Part shown: piece by piece, positions 1-8,992 of the stretch
Layout of the letters: each line of letters begins with the position of its first letter
How positions within the stretch are numbered: the stretch's first letter is position 1
Notes under the pieces: model-generated
The model's input: only the letters and a program-made list of their open reading frames with translations
Told to the model about the DNA's origin: nothing
The model's database searches: none
Source: Christiangramia sediminis
GTDB lineage: Bacteria > Bacteroidota > Bacteroidia > Flavobacteriales > Flavobacteriaceae
Direction: 5' to 3'
Assembly: GCF_020552705.1 (NCBI RefSeq)
Contig: NZ_JAJBZG010000001.1
Span: 744,001-808,000, forward strand
Length of the DNA: 64,000 bases
Position numbers and translations under genes: made by a program

Positions 1-996
1 GGTACCTTCCTTATCTTCTTCAAGCAATGCGGCTCTTGGATCACCTTCATAGGCACTTAATAATTCAATAAAAGTTTTAGTAGCGATTATATCTCCCTGA
101 CCTCCATTCTTAAAATCAAATTGGGCTCCCAGCCCGTTACTACCCAAAGAATTCTGGCTTGTAATGCTTAATTCGAAGATAGATTCAGAATTATAATCTT
201 CAAATACATACGAATTGACTCCCATAAGATTTTCGGCCCCTCTGGTAGCAATTACTTCCTTGGCATTCTTAAGAGCGTTTTCCCAATCTTGTTTATATAA
301 ATAAACCCTTGCCAATAAAGCTTTAACTCCACTTTTTGTTAAATATTGAGTACTACCTTGTGCCCAACTATTTTCTTCTAACAAGTCTAGTGAATTCTGC
401 ATGTCACTTATAATCTGCTCATAAGTTTCACCAAGACTACTTCTTTCGGTTACAATCTCATCCGAAGAAAGTTTCAAAGGTAATCCCTGGGATGCTGCAC
501 CCTCCTTTATCCATGGGTAGGAGAAGGTTCTTGCCAGATCAAAATATATCATGCCTCTTAAACCCAAAGCTTCACCTAAGATCTCTTGCTTTTGCGCTTC
601 GTTACCTTCAGCCGCCTCAATATTATTAATGATAAGGTTTAGGTTATTTATAGATTTAAAGGATTGAATCCACAAATCTTCACAGCTTCCGCTACTATTA
701 CTACTTTCTTCATATTTATAAGCAATCAGCTCATAATTTCTGGGATTAAAAGTAGTTTTCACAAATCTAAAATCTGTACCTTTTACTGCCGCTCTTTTAT
801 ATAAAACCCTTCCCAGATAGGTATTACGGGAGATCTCGTTGTAAGTTCCAGTTAATAGTTTATCAAGTTTTTCCACTGAATTCAGAACCAGGTTCTCTGA
901 GATAACATGATCTGGTCTTTGGTCCAGCTTATCTTCGCTGCAACCTTGGAGCATTACTAATCCTAAGATTAGAATACTGTTTTTAAATATTTTCAT
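1..996 (-). CDS. SusD/RagB-family outer-membrane nutrient-binding lipoprotein (partial, C-terminus beyond window)
   Basis: The frame is open for 332 codons from the ATG complement at 994-996 to the window edge, so the C-terminal part is missing. It starts MKIFKNSILILGLVMLQGC, a lipoprotein signal with lipobox LQGC (Cys19). The rest has the helical, TPR-like SusD character, including GEALGLRGMIYFDLARTF, a stretch typical of the family. SusD proteins sit on the outer surface of the outer membrane as a lid over a SusC transporter and bind its glycan or peptide substrate. It lies 18 bases downstream of susC on the same strand, as in SusC-SusD pairs generally. The substrate cannot be read from the visible part. 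Confidence 0.93.
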   Translation of the reverse strand, partial: MKIFKNSILILGLVMLQGCSEDKLDQRPDHVISENLVLNSVEKLDKLLTGTYNEISRNTYLGRVLYKRAAVKGTDFRFVKTTFNPRNYELIAYKYEESSNSSGSCEDLWIQSFKSINNLNLIINNIEAAEGNEAQKQEILGEALGLRGMIYFDLARTFSYPWIKEGAASQGLPLKLSSDEIVTERSSLGETYEQIISDMQNSLDLLEENSWAQGSTQYLTKSGVKALLARVYLYKQDWENALKNAKEVIATRGAENLMGVNSYVFEDYNSESIFELSITSQNSLGSNGLGAQFDFKNGGQGDIIATKTFIELLSAYEGDPRAALLEEDKEGT

Positions 997-1014
997 TTGA
1001 ATATGTTTTAAGTT

Positions 1015-4000
1015 CTAAAATTGTAATTGAAGTCCTAATAAAATAGTTCTTGCAGTTGGTACCTGGAAAAAGTTTACCCCATCTACAACAGCTTCCGGAT
1101 CGTAGCCATCCAATTCTGTCCATAAAAATAAATTATCCCCTTGCACATAAACTGAACCTCCTTTTAAAGAGTTACCAAGAGATGGTAGGTTATAGGTCAC
1201 TTTAAAGTTTCTGAGTTTTAGGTAATCTGAATCATACAAATGCCTGGTGGAAACATCATTCGAAAATGTTGGATTTCCGTTAATTCTAATAGGCACTGTA
1301 GCGTCCGGATTATTTGGATTCCATGGATTAAGCTGGGCAATTGTGTTAGTATACTGGGGAGCAAAACCATCGTCATCGCGCTTAAATGCGGTACGATCAT
1401 ACACTTTCCCTCCCATACCAAATGTAAATTGAAAATCTAATGTAAAATTTTTATAGTTGAACTGATTGAAAACTCCACCTTGAAAATCTTGTAAAGCGTC
1501 TCCAAAAATTCCAAATCCGGCCTCCTGAGCATTTGTAGTCAACTCTCCAGTTCTTTCACCATTTTCAAGTACATGATATTGAGCATATCCATTTGATGGA
1601 TTTACGCCTGCATAATCCCGTAAATAAAATGAATAAATACTTTCACCTTCTTTAATAATTAAGGGATCCTGACCATATCTAGAACTATATGTAGGTACTA
1701 TATCATTCTTTAATTTAGTTATTTTGTTATCAAGAAGAGTAAGGTTTGCGCTGGTACTCCACGAAAAGTCTTCTGTTGCTATAGGATTATATCCTACTTC
1801 AAACTCCCAACCTTTATTGATCATTTCTCCAAAGTTCTGTAATTGAGTCATGAAACCAGTGGTAGGTGAAACCGGAACATTCAGCAATAAATCTTCAGTT
1901 TTTTTACGGAAGTAATTTACTGTAAGATCTAATTCTCCGAATATATTGATATCCATTCCCACATTGAAATTTTTACTTAATTCCCAGGAAAGATCTGGGT
2001 TCTGTAGTTGACCATAGGACAGTCCTGAATTTCCACCATAACCTTTTCCATCAGTTTCAAAAAACGCCAGGGCTGCATAATATTGTGGAGGTAAATTTCC
2101 ATTTGTACCGTAGCTACCTCGGAATTTCAGGTAATCCAAATCACCTATATCCAGAAAATCTTCTTCGGTCGCGACCCAGGATCCCGAGACAGACCAAAAT
2201 GTCCCCCAACGTGAATCCTTCCCAAATCTTGAGGAACCATCCCTTCTGAAACTTGTAGATAAGTAATATTTCTGATCAAAATTATAAGCAACCTGAGAGA
2301 AGTAAGAGAGTAAGGCGTAATTTTCCGCATAGCCGGTATGTGACCATAAACTTCCTATACTACTGGCAGATAACAACTCACTGTCTAAGACATCATATCC
2401 ATAGACATTGATAGAATTCATGTTGGAAACCTGAGATTCTTGTCCCAATAAAACATCCAAACCATGATTTCCATAGTTTTCATTATAATTTAAAATATTG
2501 GTTACAGTATATTGAAAAACTTCACTTTTTACTCGATTAAGTACTCCATTCCATATTCCACCTCCAGCACCAAACTCTTTGTTATCATATAACGTTTCAT
2601 CTATTGCTTGTTGGTCTACCCCAAACGTGGTTTTAAAGCTGAGCGGTTCCAAAACCTGGAACTTTGCATAGGCATCTCCTCTAACACGGAATTCAGCATT
2701 CTCATATTCACCGACTTTTAATACCCCAATAGGATTGGCATTTTTCTCTATATCGTTAGGCAGGTTTGCAAAACCTCCATAACCTTCCGGATCGTAAATA
2801 GGTGCAGCCGGAGGAAGTACGCGAGCCATATATAATGGGTTTAGACCTCCTGCATAAGAACCATCAAAGTTTGCTGCATTTCTTTCAGTTTTTGCCACCG
2901 AAAGATTTACTCCAAGTGTTAACCATTCTTTTGCCTCATTCTCTAAGTTTACTCTCCCGGAATATCGTTTCAATCCCGTTTCTATAATTGTTCCTGTTTG
3001 TTCCAAATAATTTCCTGAAATGAAAAAGGTAGTTTTTTCATTTCCACCTCTAGCCGACAGATTATATTTTTGCGTTAATCCATTTTGATATAATGCATTC
3101 AGCCAATCCGCATTCGCATTAGTAGTTCCGTACACATCTTCATAATCACTGATAGCCTGATCTTCGTAGCCATTATAAAGATCATTGTTAGCATAAACTC
3201 TGGAAAATTCAGCGTTCTCATTATTTTGGATGTATTGATTTATTTGACCTTCGATCCAAAGATCTTTAAACTGTTCATTATTGATAAGATTTTCTTCAGT
3301 TAAGTTTTGACTCCATCCTGTTTCAAGACCTAAAGTAATTTCGGTTTCCCCTTTTTTACCATCTTTTGTAGTGATAATAATTACACCATTTGAAGCTCGT
3401 GAGCCGTATAAAGAAGATGCAGCTGCATCTTTTAATACAGTTATGCTTTCAATATCTTCTGAATTGATAGTAGAGAGAGGGTTATAACCGGTGGATCCTT
3501 CCATGAAATCACCTGCTCGAAGATTTGAGTTAGTATTGATCACCACTCCATCAAGAACATATAGAGGTTGAGTATTACCGCTAATAGAACTAATCCCTCT
3601 TATTTGGACATTTGATTTACCTCCAGGCTGACCTGAGGTAGAAATATTTATACCTGAAACTTTACCCTGAAGTGCAGTTTCAAAACTAGCCGTGGAACTT
3701 CGGGTTAGGGCTTCACTGTTTACGGTCTCTGCGGCACCTGTAAAACTTCGTTTATCTGAAGATCCATAAGCGACAACCATCACTTCATTCAGCGATTCTG
3801 CGCTCTTTTCCATATTAATATTGATCTCCGTTTCAGAGCCTACGGTAATATTTACAGGCTTTTTCCCAACAAATGTGAAACTTAGTACGTCACCGGAGTT
3901 AGCCTTTATAGAATATTTTCCGTTAAAATCGGTTTGTGTCCCGATTTGAGAATCTTTGATAGAAACGTTTACCCCTGGCATTGGAATTCCGTTCTCATTT

Positions 4001-4095
4001 AAAACAGTACCTGTAATGGTCTTTTCCTGTGCAGTGGTCAATTGCACTAATAACACTATTAAAAGTGTGAAAATAGTTTTTAATTTAATTTTCAT
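1015..4095 (-). CDS. SusC/RagA-family TonB-linked outer-membrane transporter
   Basis: This 1026-residue protein has a signal peptide (residues 1 to about 22), a carboxypeptidase-regulatory-like beta domain (about 26-105, GTVLNENGIPMPGVNVSIKD), a plug domain (about 115-225, with NVQIRGISSISG and YVLDGVVI) and a long beta-barrel ending in aromatic/Leu-rich LLGLQLQF. Length and order fit the SusC family, which imports oligosaccharides or peptides across the outer membrane using TonB energy. The partner SusD gene follows 18 bases downstream. No glycoside hydrolase, sulfatase or sigma/anti-sigma regulator is adjacent within the window, so the substrate is unknown. Recognition is firm at family level only. 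Confidence 0.97.
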   Translation of the reverse strand: MKIKLKTIFTLLIVLLVQLTTAQEKTITGTVLNENGIPMPGVNVSIKDSQIGTQTDFNGKYSIKANSGDVLSFTFVGKKPVNITVGSETEININMEKSAESLNEVMVVAYGSSDKRSFTGAAETVNSEALTRSSTASFETALQGKVSGINISTSGQPGGKSNVQIRGISSISGNTQPLYVLDGVVINTNSNLRAGDFMEGSTGYNPLSTINSEDIESITVLKDAAASSLYGSRASNGVIIITTKDGKKGETEITLGLETGWSQNLTEENLINNEQFKDLWIEGQINQYIQNNENAEFSRVYANNDLYNGYEDQAISDYEDVYGTTNANADWLNALYQNGLTQKYNLSARGGNEKTTFFISGNYLEQTGTIIETGLKRYSGRVNLENEAKEWLTLGVNLSVAKTERNAANFDGSYAGGLNPLYMARVLPPAAPIYDPEGYGGFANLPNDIEKNANPIGVLKVGEYENAEFRVRGDAYAKFQVLEPLSFKTTFGVDQQAIDETLYDNKEFGAGGGIWNGVLNRVKSEVFQYTVTNILNYNENYGNHGLDVLLGQESQVSNMNSINVYGYDVLDSELLSASSIGSLWSHTGYAENYALLSYFSQVAYNFDQKYYLSTSFRRDGSSRFGKDSRWGTFWSVSGSWVATEEDFLDIGDLDYLKFRGSYGTNGNLPPQYYAALAFFETDGKGYGGNSGLSYGQLQNPDLSWELSKNFNVGMDINIFGELDLTVNYFRKKTEDLLLNVPVSPTTGFMTQLQNFGEMINKGWEFEVGYNPIATEDFSWSTSANLTLLDNKITKLKNDIVPTYSSRYGQDPLIIKEGESIYSFYLRDYAGVNPSNGYAQYHVLENGERTGELTTNAQEAGFGIFGDALQDFQGGVFNQFNYKNFTLDFQFTFGMGGKVYDRTAFKRDDDGFAPQYTNTIAQLNPWNPNNPDATVPIRINGNPTFSNDVSTRHLYDSDYLKLRNFKVTYNLPSLGNSLKGGSVYVQGDNLFLWTELDGYDPEAVVDGVNFFQVPTARTILLGLQLQF

Positions 4096-4134
4096 AAATA
4101 TTTGATTTTAGATAAAAATGATTGTCCGGAAAAA

Positions 4135-4151
4135 ATTGGTGTACTACCAAT
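4135..4151. promoter_or_regulatory. Inverted repeat upstream of susC (possible operator or short hairpin)
   Basis: ATTGGT-GTACT-ACCAAT is a perfect 6-bp inverted repeat about 40 bases before the susC start. On the minus strand it is followed by a run of T, so it could be an operator or a weak attenuator hairpin. The function is inferred from position only. Confidence 0.35.
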
Positions 4152-4221
4152 ACTTCCCTATGGAAATAAAATTTATACTTCCATTAGAACGTAGCTCTAT
4201 AGCTATCTTTTTAAATAAAAA

Positions 4222-4644
4222 TCAAATAAGGAATACTTGGTAAAAAACCTGCACATCTGCGAATAGCAAAGGAGGTTTATAGTATTTATGAGGAATTTCC
4301 TGAAAAGGTAATTCATAGAGAAAATTCTCTGAAATAAATATAAGCGGAATTATATAATTGAATTGAAGAAAATCAAATGAGAATGAAGATGTTTTTAATT
4401 CATCCTGACCATCTATATTCTCTTTTTTATTTGAGCAGCAAGAATCCTTTTTGGTGTTCATATGGCCGCGATCTTCTGCAGCACAGATGTGCATTTCACT
4501 GCTACATTTTTTAGCTGAAGAAAAAACTGCTTTTCCAACCAAAGTTTTCCCACAAAAATGTTTTTCTACAGTAAAAGATAAAGTAGAAAATACCACTAAT
4601 AATGCCAGGCTAAGGGAAATAATATTTCTAAAGCTGCTCTTCAT
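4222..4644 (-). CDS. Small Cys-rich secreted or membrane protein, HYC_CC_PP-like
   Basis: This 140-residue protein has an N-terminal hydrophobic signal (about 8-25) and then HFCG (residues 29-32), further single Cys residues, a CC pair in DSCCSNKK, a second hydrophobic segment and a KPP near the C-terminus. That H-F/Y-C ... CC ... PP layout is what I know from short Bacteroidota envelope proteins often found beside TonB-dependent receptors or metal-handling genes. Their biochemical role is unknown to me; metal binding by the Cys/His residues is a guess. It lies upstream of susC on the same strand with a 126-base gap and could be co-transcribed. Confidence 0.7.
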   Translation of the reverse strand: MKSSFRNIISLSLALLVVFSTLSFTVEKHFCGKTLVGKAVFSSAKKCSSEMHICAAEDRGHMNTKKDSCCSNKKENIDGQDELKTSSFSFDFLQFNYIIPLIFISENFLYELPFQEIPHKYYKPPLLFADVQVFYQVFLI

Positions 4645-4853
4645 TCATTTCAAATATAAACATATGTTAATACAATTAACAATAATTTTACAAGTCAATT
4701 ATTAAACCACTGCTTTTCAGATACTTAATAAAAATTTTTATTAAAAAACGAAAAATCTTCTAAATTTTACATAAAAACTGAATAATATTAAATTATTTTG
4801 GGGATTGTGAAAATTATTCTTAAAACTAATCGAATTACACCTAATTTAAACTT

Positions 4854-6338
4854 ATGTCATTTCACATAGTATCATCTTCAAACCTTGAAATAGAGATAAT
4901 TGAAAAAATTATAACTGAAAAGAAAAAGTTAAAGCTAAGTGATGAAGCAAGATTAAAAATAACCAGATCGAGAGAATATCTAGATCAAAAATTGGAGAAA
5001 AGTCAAGCTCCTGTTTATGGAATAAATACTGGGTTTGGATCATTGTGCAACGTTAAAATTTCTCCTAATAAATTAATAGAATTGCAGGAGAATTTGGTGA
5101 TGTCACATGCATGTGGAACAGGCAATGTAGTTCCAAAATCTATTATCCGATTAATGCTTTTATTTAAAATACAATCTCTTAGTTATGGCCATTCCGGCGT
5201 AACAATTGAGACCGTTAGCAGGCTAATTGATTTTTATAATAATGACGTGCTTCCAGTAGTATATGAACAAGGCTCATTGGGGGCCTCTGGGGATTTGGCC
5301 CCACTTGCTCATCTGGCGCTTCCGTTACTGGGAAAAGGAGAAGTATATTTCAAGGGGGTTAAACAGGAATCGGCCGAAGTATTAAGAAAATTTGGATGGA
5401 ACCCTATAAAATTAAGATCTAAAGAGGGATTGGCTTTATTGAATGGAACTCAATTTATGAGTGCTTATGGTATTTTCAATTTAATGAAGGGCAGGAAATT
5501 ATATGATTTGTCCAATATAATTGGAGCCGTATCTATAGATGCTTTTGATTGTAATTTATCGCCGTTTGATGAGTTAGTTCATCTAGTACGACCACACAGA
5601 GGTCAGATTAAAACTGCAGAAAGAATACGAAAGATTTTAGAAGGAAGCGAAATTGGAAAAAGGGAAAAAAATAACGTTCAGGATCCATATTCTTTCAGGT
5701 GTATTCCTCAAGTACATGGTGCTACTAAAGATACCCTTTCCTTTGTTGAAAATACTTTTATAACCGAGATAAATTCGGTAACTGATAATCCTAATATTTT
5801 TGTTGAAGAAGATAAAATAATATCGGGTGGAAATTTTCATGGCCAGCCATTGGCTTTGGCCTTAGATTATCTTAGTATTTCTATAGCTGAATTAGGCAAT
5901 ATTTCAGAACGTAGGATATACCAGTTAATCTCTGGATTAAGAGATCTTCCTCCATTTTTAGTAAATAACCCAGGTTTAAATAGCGGTTTTATGATTACCC
6001 AATATACCGCTGCTAGTATTGTAAGTCAAAATAAACAATATGCTTCTCCTGCCAGTATAGATTCTATTGTTTCTTCTAACGGGCAGGAAGATCATGTGAG
6101 TATGGGAGCAAATGCAGCTACGAAAGCTCTAAAAGTGACTAATAATGTATTGACGATTCTGGCAATAGAATTATTTAATTCGTCCCAGGCACTTTATTTC
6201 AGGAAAGAAGATACCTCGCCTTTCTTAAAGGATTTTATAGAAAATTTCAGATCTAAGGTGCCAATAGTAAAAGAAGATCAAATTATGTCTTACCACATTC
6301 AAAATTCAAAGGATTTTATTTCCGCTTTTAAGGTTTAA
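4854..6338 (+). CDS. hutH: Histidine ammonia-lyase
   Basis: HutH deaminates L-histidine to urocanate in the cytoplasm, the first step of histidine degradation. The protein is 494 residues, normal for the family. The MIO cofactor triad Ala144-Ser145-Gly146 lies in GSLGASGDLAPLAH, and the catalytic loop YGINTGFGSL is near residue 58. The selectivity pair in VMSHACGTG is Ser-His, as in histidine rather than tyrosine or phenylalanine lyases. The start ATG has no competing upstream start. hutU follows after 50 bases, supporting the assignment. hutI and a formiminoglutamate hydrolase are absent from the window, so later steps must be encoded elsewhere. Confidence 0.95.
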   Translation: MSFHIVSSSNLEIEIIEKIITEKKKLKLSDEARLKITRSREYLDQKLEKSQAPVYGINTGFGSLCNVKISPNKLIELQENLVMSHACGTGNVVPKSIIRLMLLFKIQSLSYGHSGVTIETVSRLIDFYNNDVLPVVYEQGSLGASGDLAPLAHLALPLLGKGEVYFKGVKQESAEVLRKFGWNPIKLRSKEGLALLNGTQFMSAYGIFNLMKGRKLYDLSNIIGAVSIDAFDCNLSPFDELVHLVRPHRGQIKTAERIRKILEGSEIGKREKNNVQDPYSFRCIPQVHGATKDTLSFVENTFITEINSVTDNPNIFVEEDKIISGGNFHGQPLALALDYLSISIAELGNISERRIYQLISGLRDLPPFLVNNPGLNSGFMITQYTAASIVSQNKQYASPASIDSIVSSNGQEDHVSMGANAATKALKVTNNVLTILAIELFNSSQALYFRKEDTSPFLKDFIENFRSKVPIVKEDQIMSYHIQNSKDFISAFKV

Positions 6339-6388
6339 AGTACATGTTTATATAATAATCAGAATTTTATAATAAAAATTTATTTCCA

Positions 6389-8443
6389 ATGGATTTTAAA
6401 ATGCAGATTTTAGAGGGTATCCCAAATAACATACCTGCACAAAAAAAATACGCCTTAGATATTAATCATGCGCCAAAACGAAAGGAGATTTTAAACAATC
6501 AAGAAAAGAAACTCGCATTGCAAAATGCTCTAAGATATTTTGAACCTAAAGATCATGCCGCATTACTTCCAGAGTTTCTGGATGAATTGAACACCTATGG
6601 TAGAATTTACATGTATCGATATCGTCCTGATTATAAAATATACGCCAGACCTGTAGATGATTATCCGGGCAAAAGTATACAAGCCAAAGCTATTATGCAT
6701 ATGATTCATAATAATTTGGACCATAAAGTAGCCCAGCATCCACATGAATTAATAACTTACGGGGGGAATGGTGCTGTGTTTCAAAACTGGGCGCAATATA
6801 GGCTGGTAATGAAATATTTGGCTGAAATGTCTAATGAACAAACTTTAGTTATTAATTCTGGTCATCCTTTAGGGCTCTTCCCCTCCCACTCCAATGCGCC
6901 AAGAGTGGTCGTAACGAATGGTATGGTGATACCTAACTATTCCAAACCAGATGATTGGGAGAAATTTAATGCCCTGGGAGTATCACAATATGGACAAATG
7001 ACAGCAGGGAGTTATATGTATATTGGACCTCAAGGAATAGTTCACGGAACAACGATCACAGTGCTAAATGGATTACGCATGGTGGCCAAAAAATTTAACT
7101 TATCAACTGGAGCCAAACTTGGCAAGGGATCTCTATTTGTAACTTCTGGATTAGGAGGCATGAGCGGAGCTCAGCCTAAAGCTGGAAATATTGCTGGATG
7201 CATTACTGTATGTGCTGAAGTCAACCCTAAAGCGGTAGAAGTAAGACACTCTCAGGGATGGGTAGATGAAGTAGTAAAAGATATTAAAAGCTTAATTCTC
7301 AAAGTAAGAAAGGCAAAAGAAGAGAAAAAAATAATCTCCTTTGCTTATGAGGGAAATGTGGTCGAGGTATGGGAAGAATTTGATAAAGAAAATATTCATA
7401 TAGATTTGGGCAGTGATCAGACATCCCTTCATAATCCTTGGTCCGGAGGCTACTATCCAGTAGGTTTATCATTTGAAGAATCAAACCAACTTATGGCTAA
7501 AAATCCTGGTGAATTTCAAACAAAGGTGCAAGAAAGTTTGCGGAGGCATGCCGAGGCAATTAACAATCACTCAAAAAAGGGAACTTACTTTTTTGATTAC
7601 GGAAATGCCTTTTTACTGGAAGCCTCTAGAGCAGGTGCTAAGGTTCATAGAGATAAAAGTGGAAATTTAGTTGCGGCTTCTGAGGCTATAAACAAGGAAG
7701 AATTTGCCTATCCTAGTTATGTACAAGATATCATGGGACCTATGTGTTTCGATTACGGTTTTGGACCTTTTCGGTGGGTGTGTGCATCGGGTAAACCAGA
7801 GGATCTTGAAAAAACCGATTTGATTGCAACGAATGTTCTTAACAAATTAAAAGAGAGCTCCCCTGTTGAAATACAACAGCAGATGCAGGATAACATCAAA
7901 TGGATTAAAGAAGCACAACAAAATAATCTAGTGGTTGGTTCACAAGCTAGAATTTTGTACGCAGATGCTATTGGAAGAATAGAGATTGCAAAAGCTTTTA
8001 ATGATGCTATCGCTAAAGGAGAAATTGGGCCGGTTGTCCTTGGGCGTGATCATCATGATGTGTCGGGAACTGATTCGCCTTATCGCGAAACTTCGAATAT
8101 CTATGACGGTTCTAAATTTACCGCAGACATGGCTATTCAAAATGTTATAGGCGATGCTTTTAGAGGAGCTACGTGGGTAAGTATCCACAACGGTGGCGGT
8201 GTAGGTTGGGGAGAAGTAATTAATGGTGGATTCGGAATGCTTTTGGAGGGTGATGAAGCATCAGAAAAAAGACTACGCTCTATGTTGCATTGGGATGTGA
8301 ATAATGGAATCACTAGAAGATCATGGGCACGAAATAAGGGGGCTATGTTTGCGATCAAACGAGCAATGGAAATTGAACCTAAATTAAAAGTCACCATTCC
8401 AAATTTAGTTAAGGAAGAATACTTTAAAGATCTTGATATCTAA
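6389..8443 (+). CDS. hutU: Urocanate hydratase
   Basis: HutU adds water to urocanate, giving imidazolone propionate, with a tightly bound NAD+. The dinucleotide-binding stretch TSGLGGMSGAQPKAG and the catalytic cysteine motif DYGFGPFRWVCASG are both present, as is an HNGGGVGWGE stretch near the C-terminus. At 684 residues it is over 100 longer than the well-known proteobacterial enzymes (about 555). Extra sequence is visible at the N-terminus and between the NAD and Cys regions. I believe this longer form is usual in Flavobacteriia, but that should be checked. It forms a two-gene unit with hutH. Confidence 0.95.
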   Translation: MDFKMQILEGIPNNIPAQKKYALDINHAPKRKEILNNQEKKLALQNALRYFEPKDHAALLPEFLDELNTYGRIYMYRYRPDYKIYARPVDDYPGKSIQAKAIMHMIHNNLDHKVAQHPHELITYGGNGAVFQNWAQYRLVMKYLAEMSNEQTLVINSGHPLGLFPSHSNAPRVVVTNGMVIPNYSKPDDWEKFNALGVSQYGQMTAGSYMYIGPQGIVHGTTITVLNGLRMVAKKFNLSTGAKLGKGSLFVTSGLGGMSGAQPKAGNIAGCITVCAEVNPKAVEVRHSQGWVDEVVKDIKSLILKVRKAKEEKKIISFAYEGNVVEVWEEFDKENIHIDLGSDQTSLHNPWSGGYYPVGLSFEESNQLMAKNPGEFQTKVQESLRRHAEAINNHSKKGTYFFDYGNAFLLEASRAGAKVHRDKSGNLVAASEAINKEEFAYPSYVQDIMGPMCFDYGFGPFRWVCASGKPEDLEKTDLIATNVLNKLKESSPVEIQQQMQDNIKWIKEAQQNNLVVGSQARILYADAIGRIEIAKAFNDAIAKGEIGPVVLGRDHHDVSGTDSPYRETSNIYDGSKFTADMAIQNVIGDAFRGATWVSIHNGGGVGWGEVINGGFGMLLEGDEASEKRLRSMLHWDVNNGITRRSWARNKGAMFAIKRAMEIEPKLKVTIPNLVKEEYFKDLDI

Positions 8444-8482
8444 TTTTATAAAACCTATTTATCTTTTTTTATTAAAAATAAA

Positions 8483-8516
8483 AAAGGATCCTACCGGAGG
8501 GAGATTAGTATCCTTT
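8483..8516 (+). terminator. Probable terminator after hutU
   Basis: AAAGGAT (8483-8489) pairs with ATCCTTT (8510-8516) about 40 bases after the hutU stop. The loop is 20 bases and the T tail is short, so this is a weak call based on position and symmetry. Confidence 0.35.
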
Positions 8517-8570
8517 AATTTAGACATAACATAAGTGAAGCATTCACTATACTTTTATAAATTACTTATT

Positions 8571-8663
8571 TTATCCAAAATAGTGGTATACAACATACAC
8601 GGCAAGCACCACACTTAATGCTAAAATAATACCTCGATAAATATGTGAATAATCTTGTATCAA
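8571..8663 (-). CDS. Possible 30-residue single-span membrane peptide
   Basis: A short frame starts at TTG (complement of 8661-8663) immediately after an in-frame TAA and ends at TAA (8571-8573). It would encode a peptide with a hydrophilic N-terminus, a 15-18 residue hydrophobic span (GIILALSVVLAVYVV) and the tail YHYFG. That composition looks like a real single-pass micropeptide rather than random AT-rich sequence. The start is non-ATG and there is no clear ribosome-binding site or known homologue, so the call is tentative. Confidence 0.3.
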   Translation of the reverse strand: MIQDYSHIYRGIILALSVVLAVYVVYHYFG

Positions 8664-8992
8664 TTATGAAATCTTTTTCGGACTATTAAGATAAATATTC
8701 AATGAATTTGTGCAAGGTAGGGTTTTCCCTTGTTTTTCAACATTGTGTCATTTTAGTTTTTTTCTCAAAATTTCGAAATCATTTGAAGGGTACAGTGACA
8801 GCAAAAGTATGCCTGGCAGAATGAAAAGTAATGGTCTTTTTTATTTTCAATTGCACGTACTTCCTAATGCGGTAATGAATTTCTTATTTATCATTAATTT
8901 TAAGGTTATAATATAAAGAAAGAAATGAGTCAAAACCCGTACTTATAAATTGTGCTAAGATCTTTCAGTTTTAAATGAATTTGACTTGCCAT
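8664..8992. other. Intergenic stretch with no convincing gene
   Basis: The region between the possible micropeptide and the channel gene is AT-rich. A plus-strand open frame of 68 codons (8710-8916) has no family features. A short CAAGG/CCTTG hairpin with five T (8713-8737) could be a weak terminator. I see no RNA gene or repeat here. Confidence 0.4.

Noticed and set aside
8710-8916. 68-codon plus-strand frame in the hutU-channel gap
   Set aside because: No motif, no ribosome-binding site, low-complexity AT-rich composition; treated as chance.
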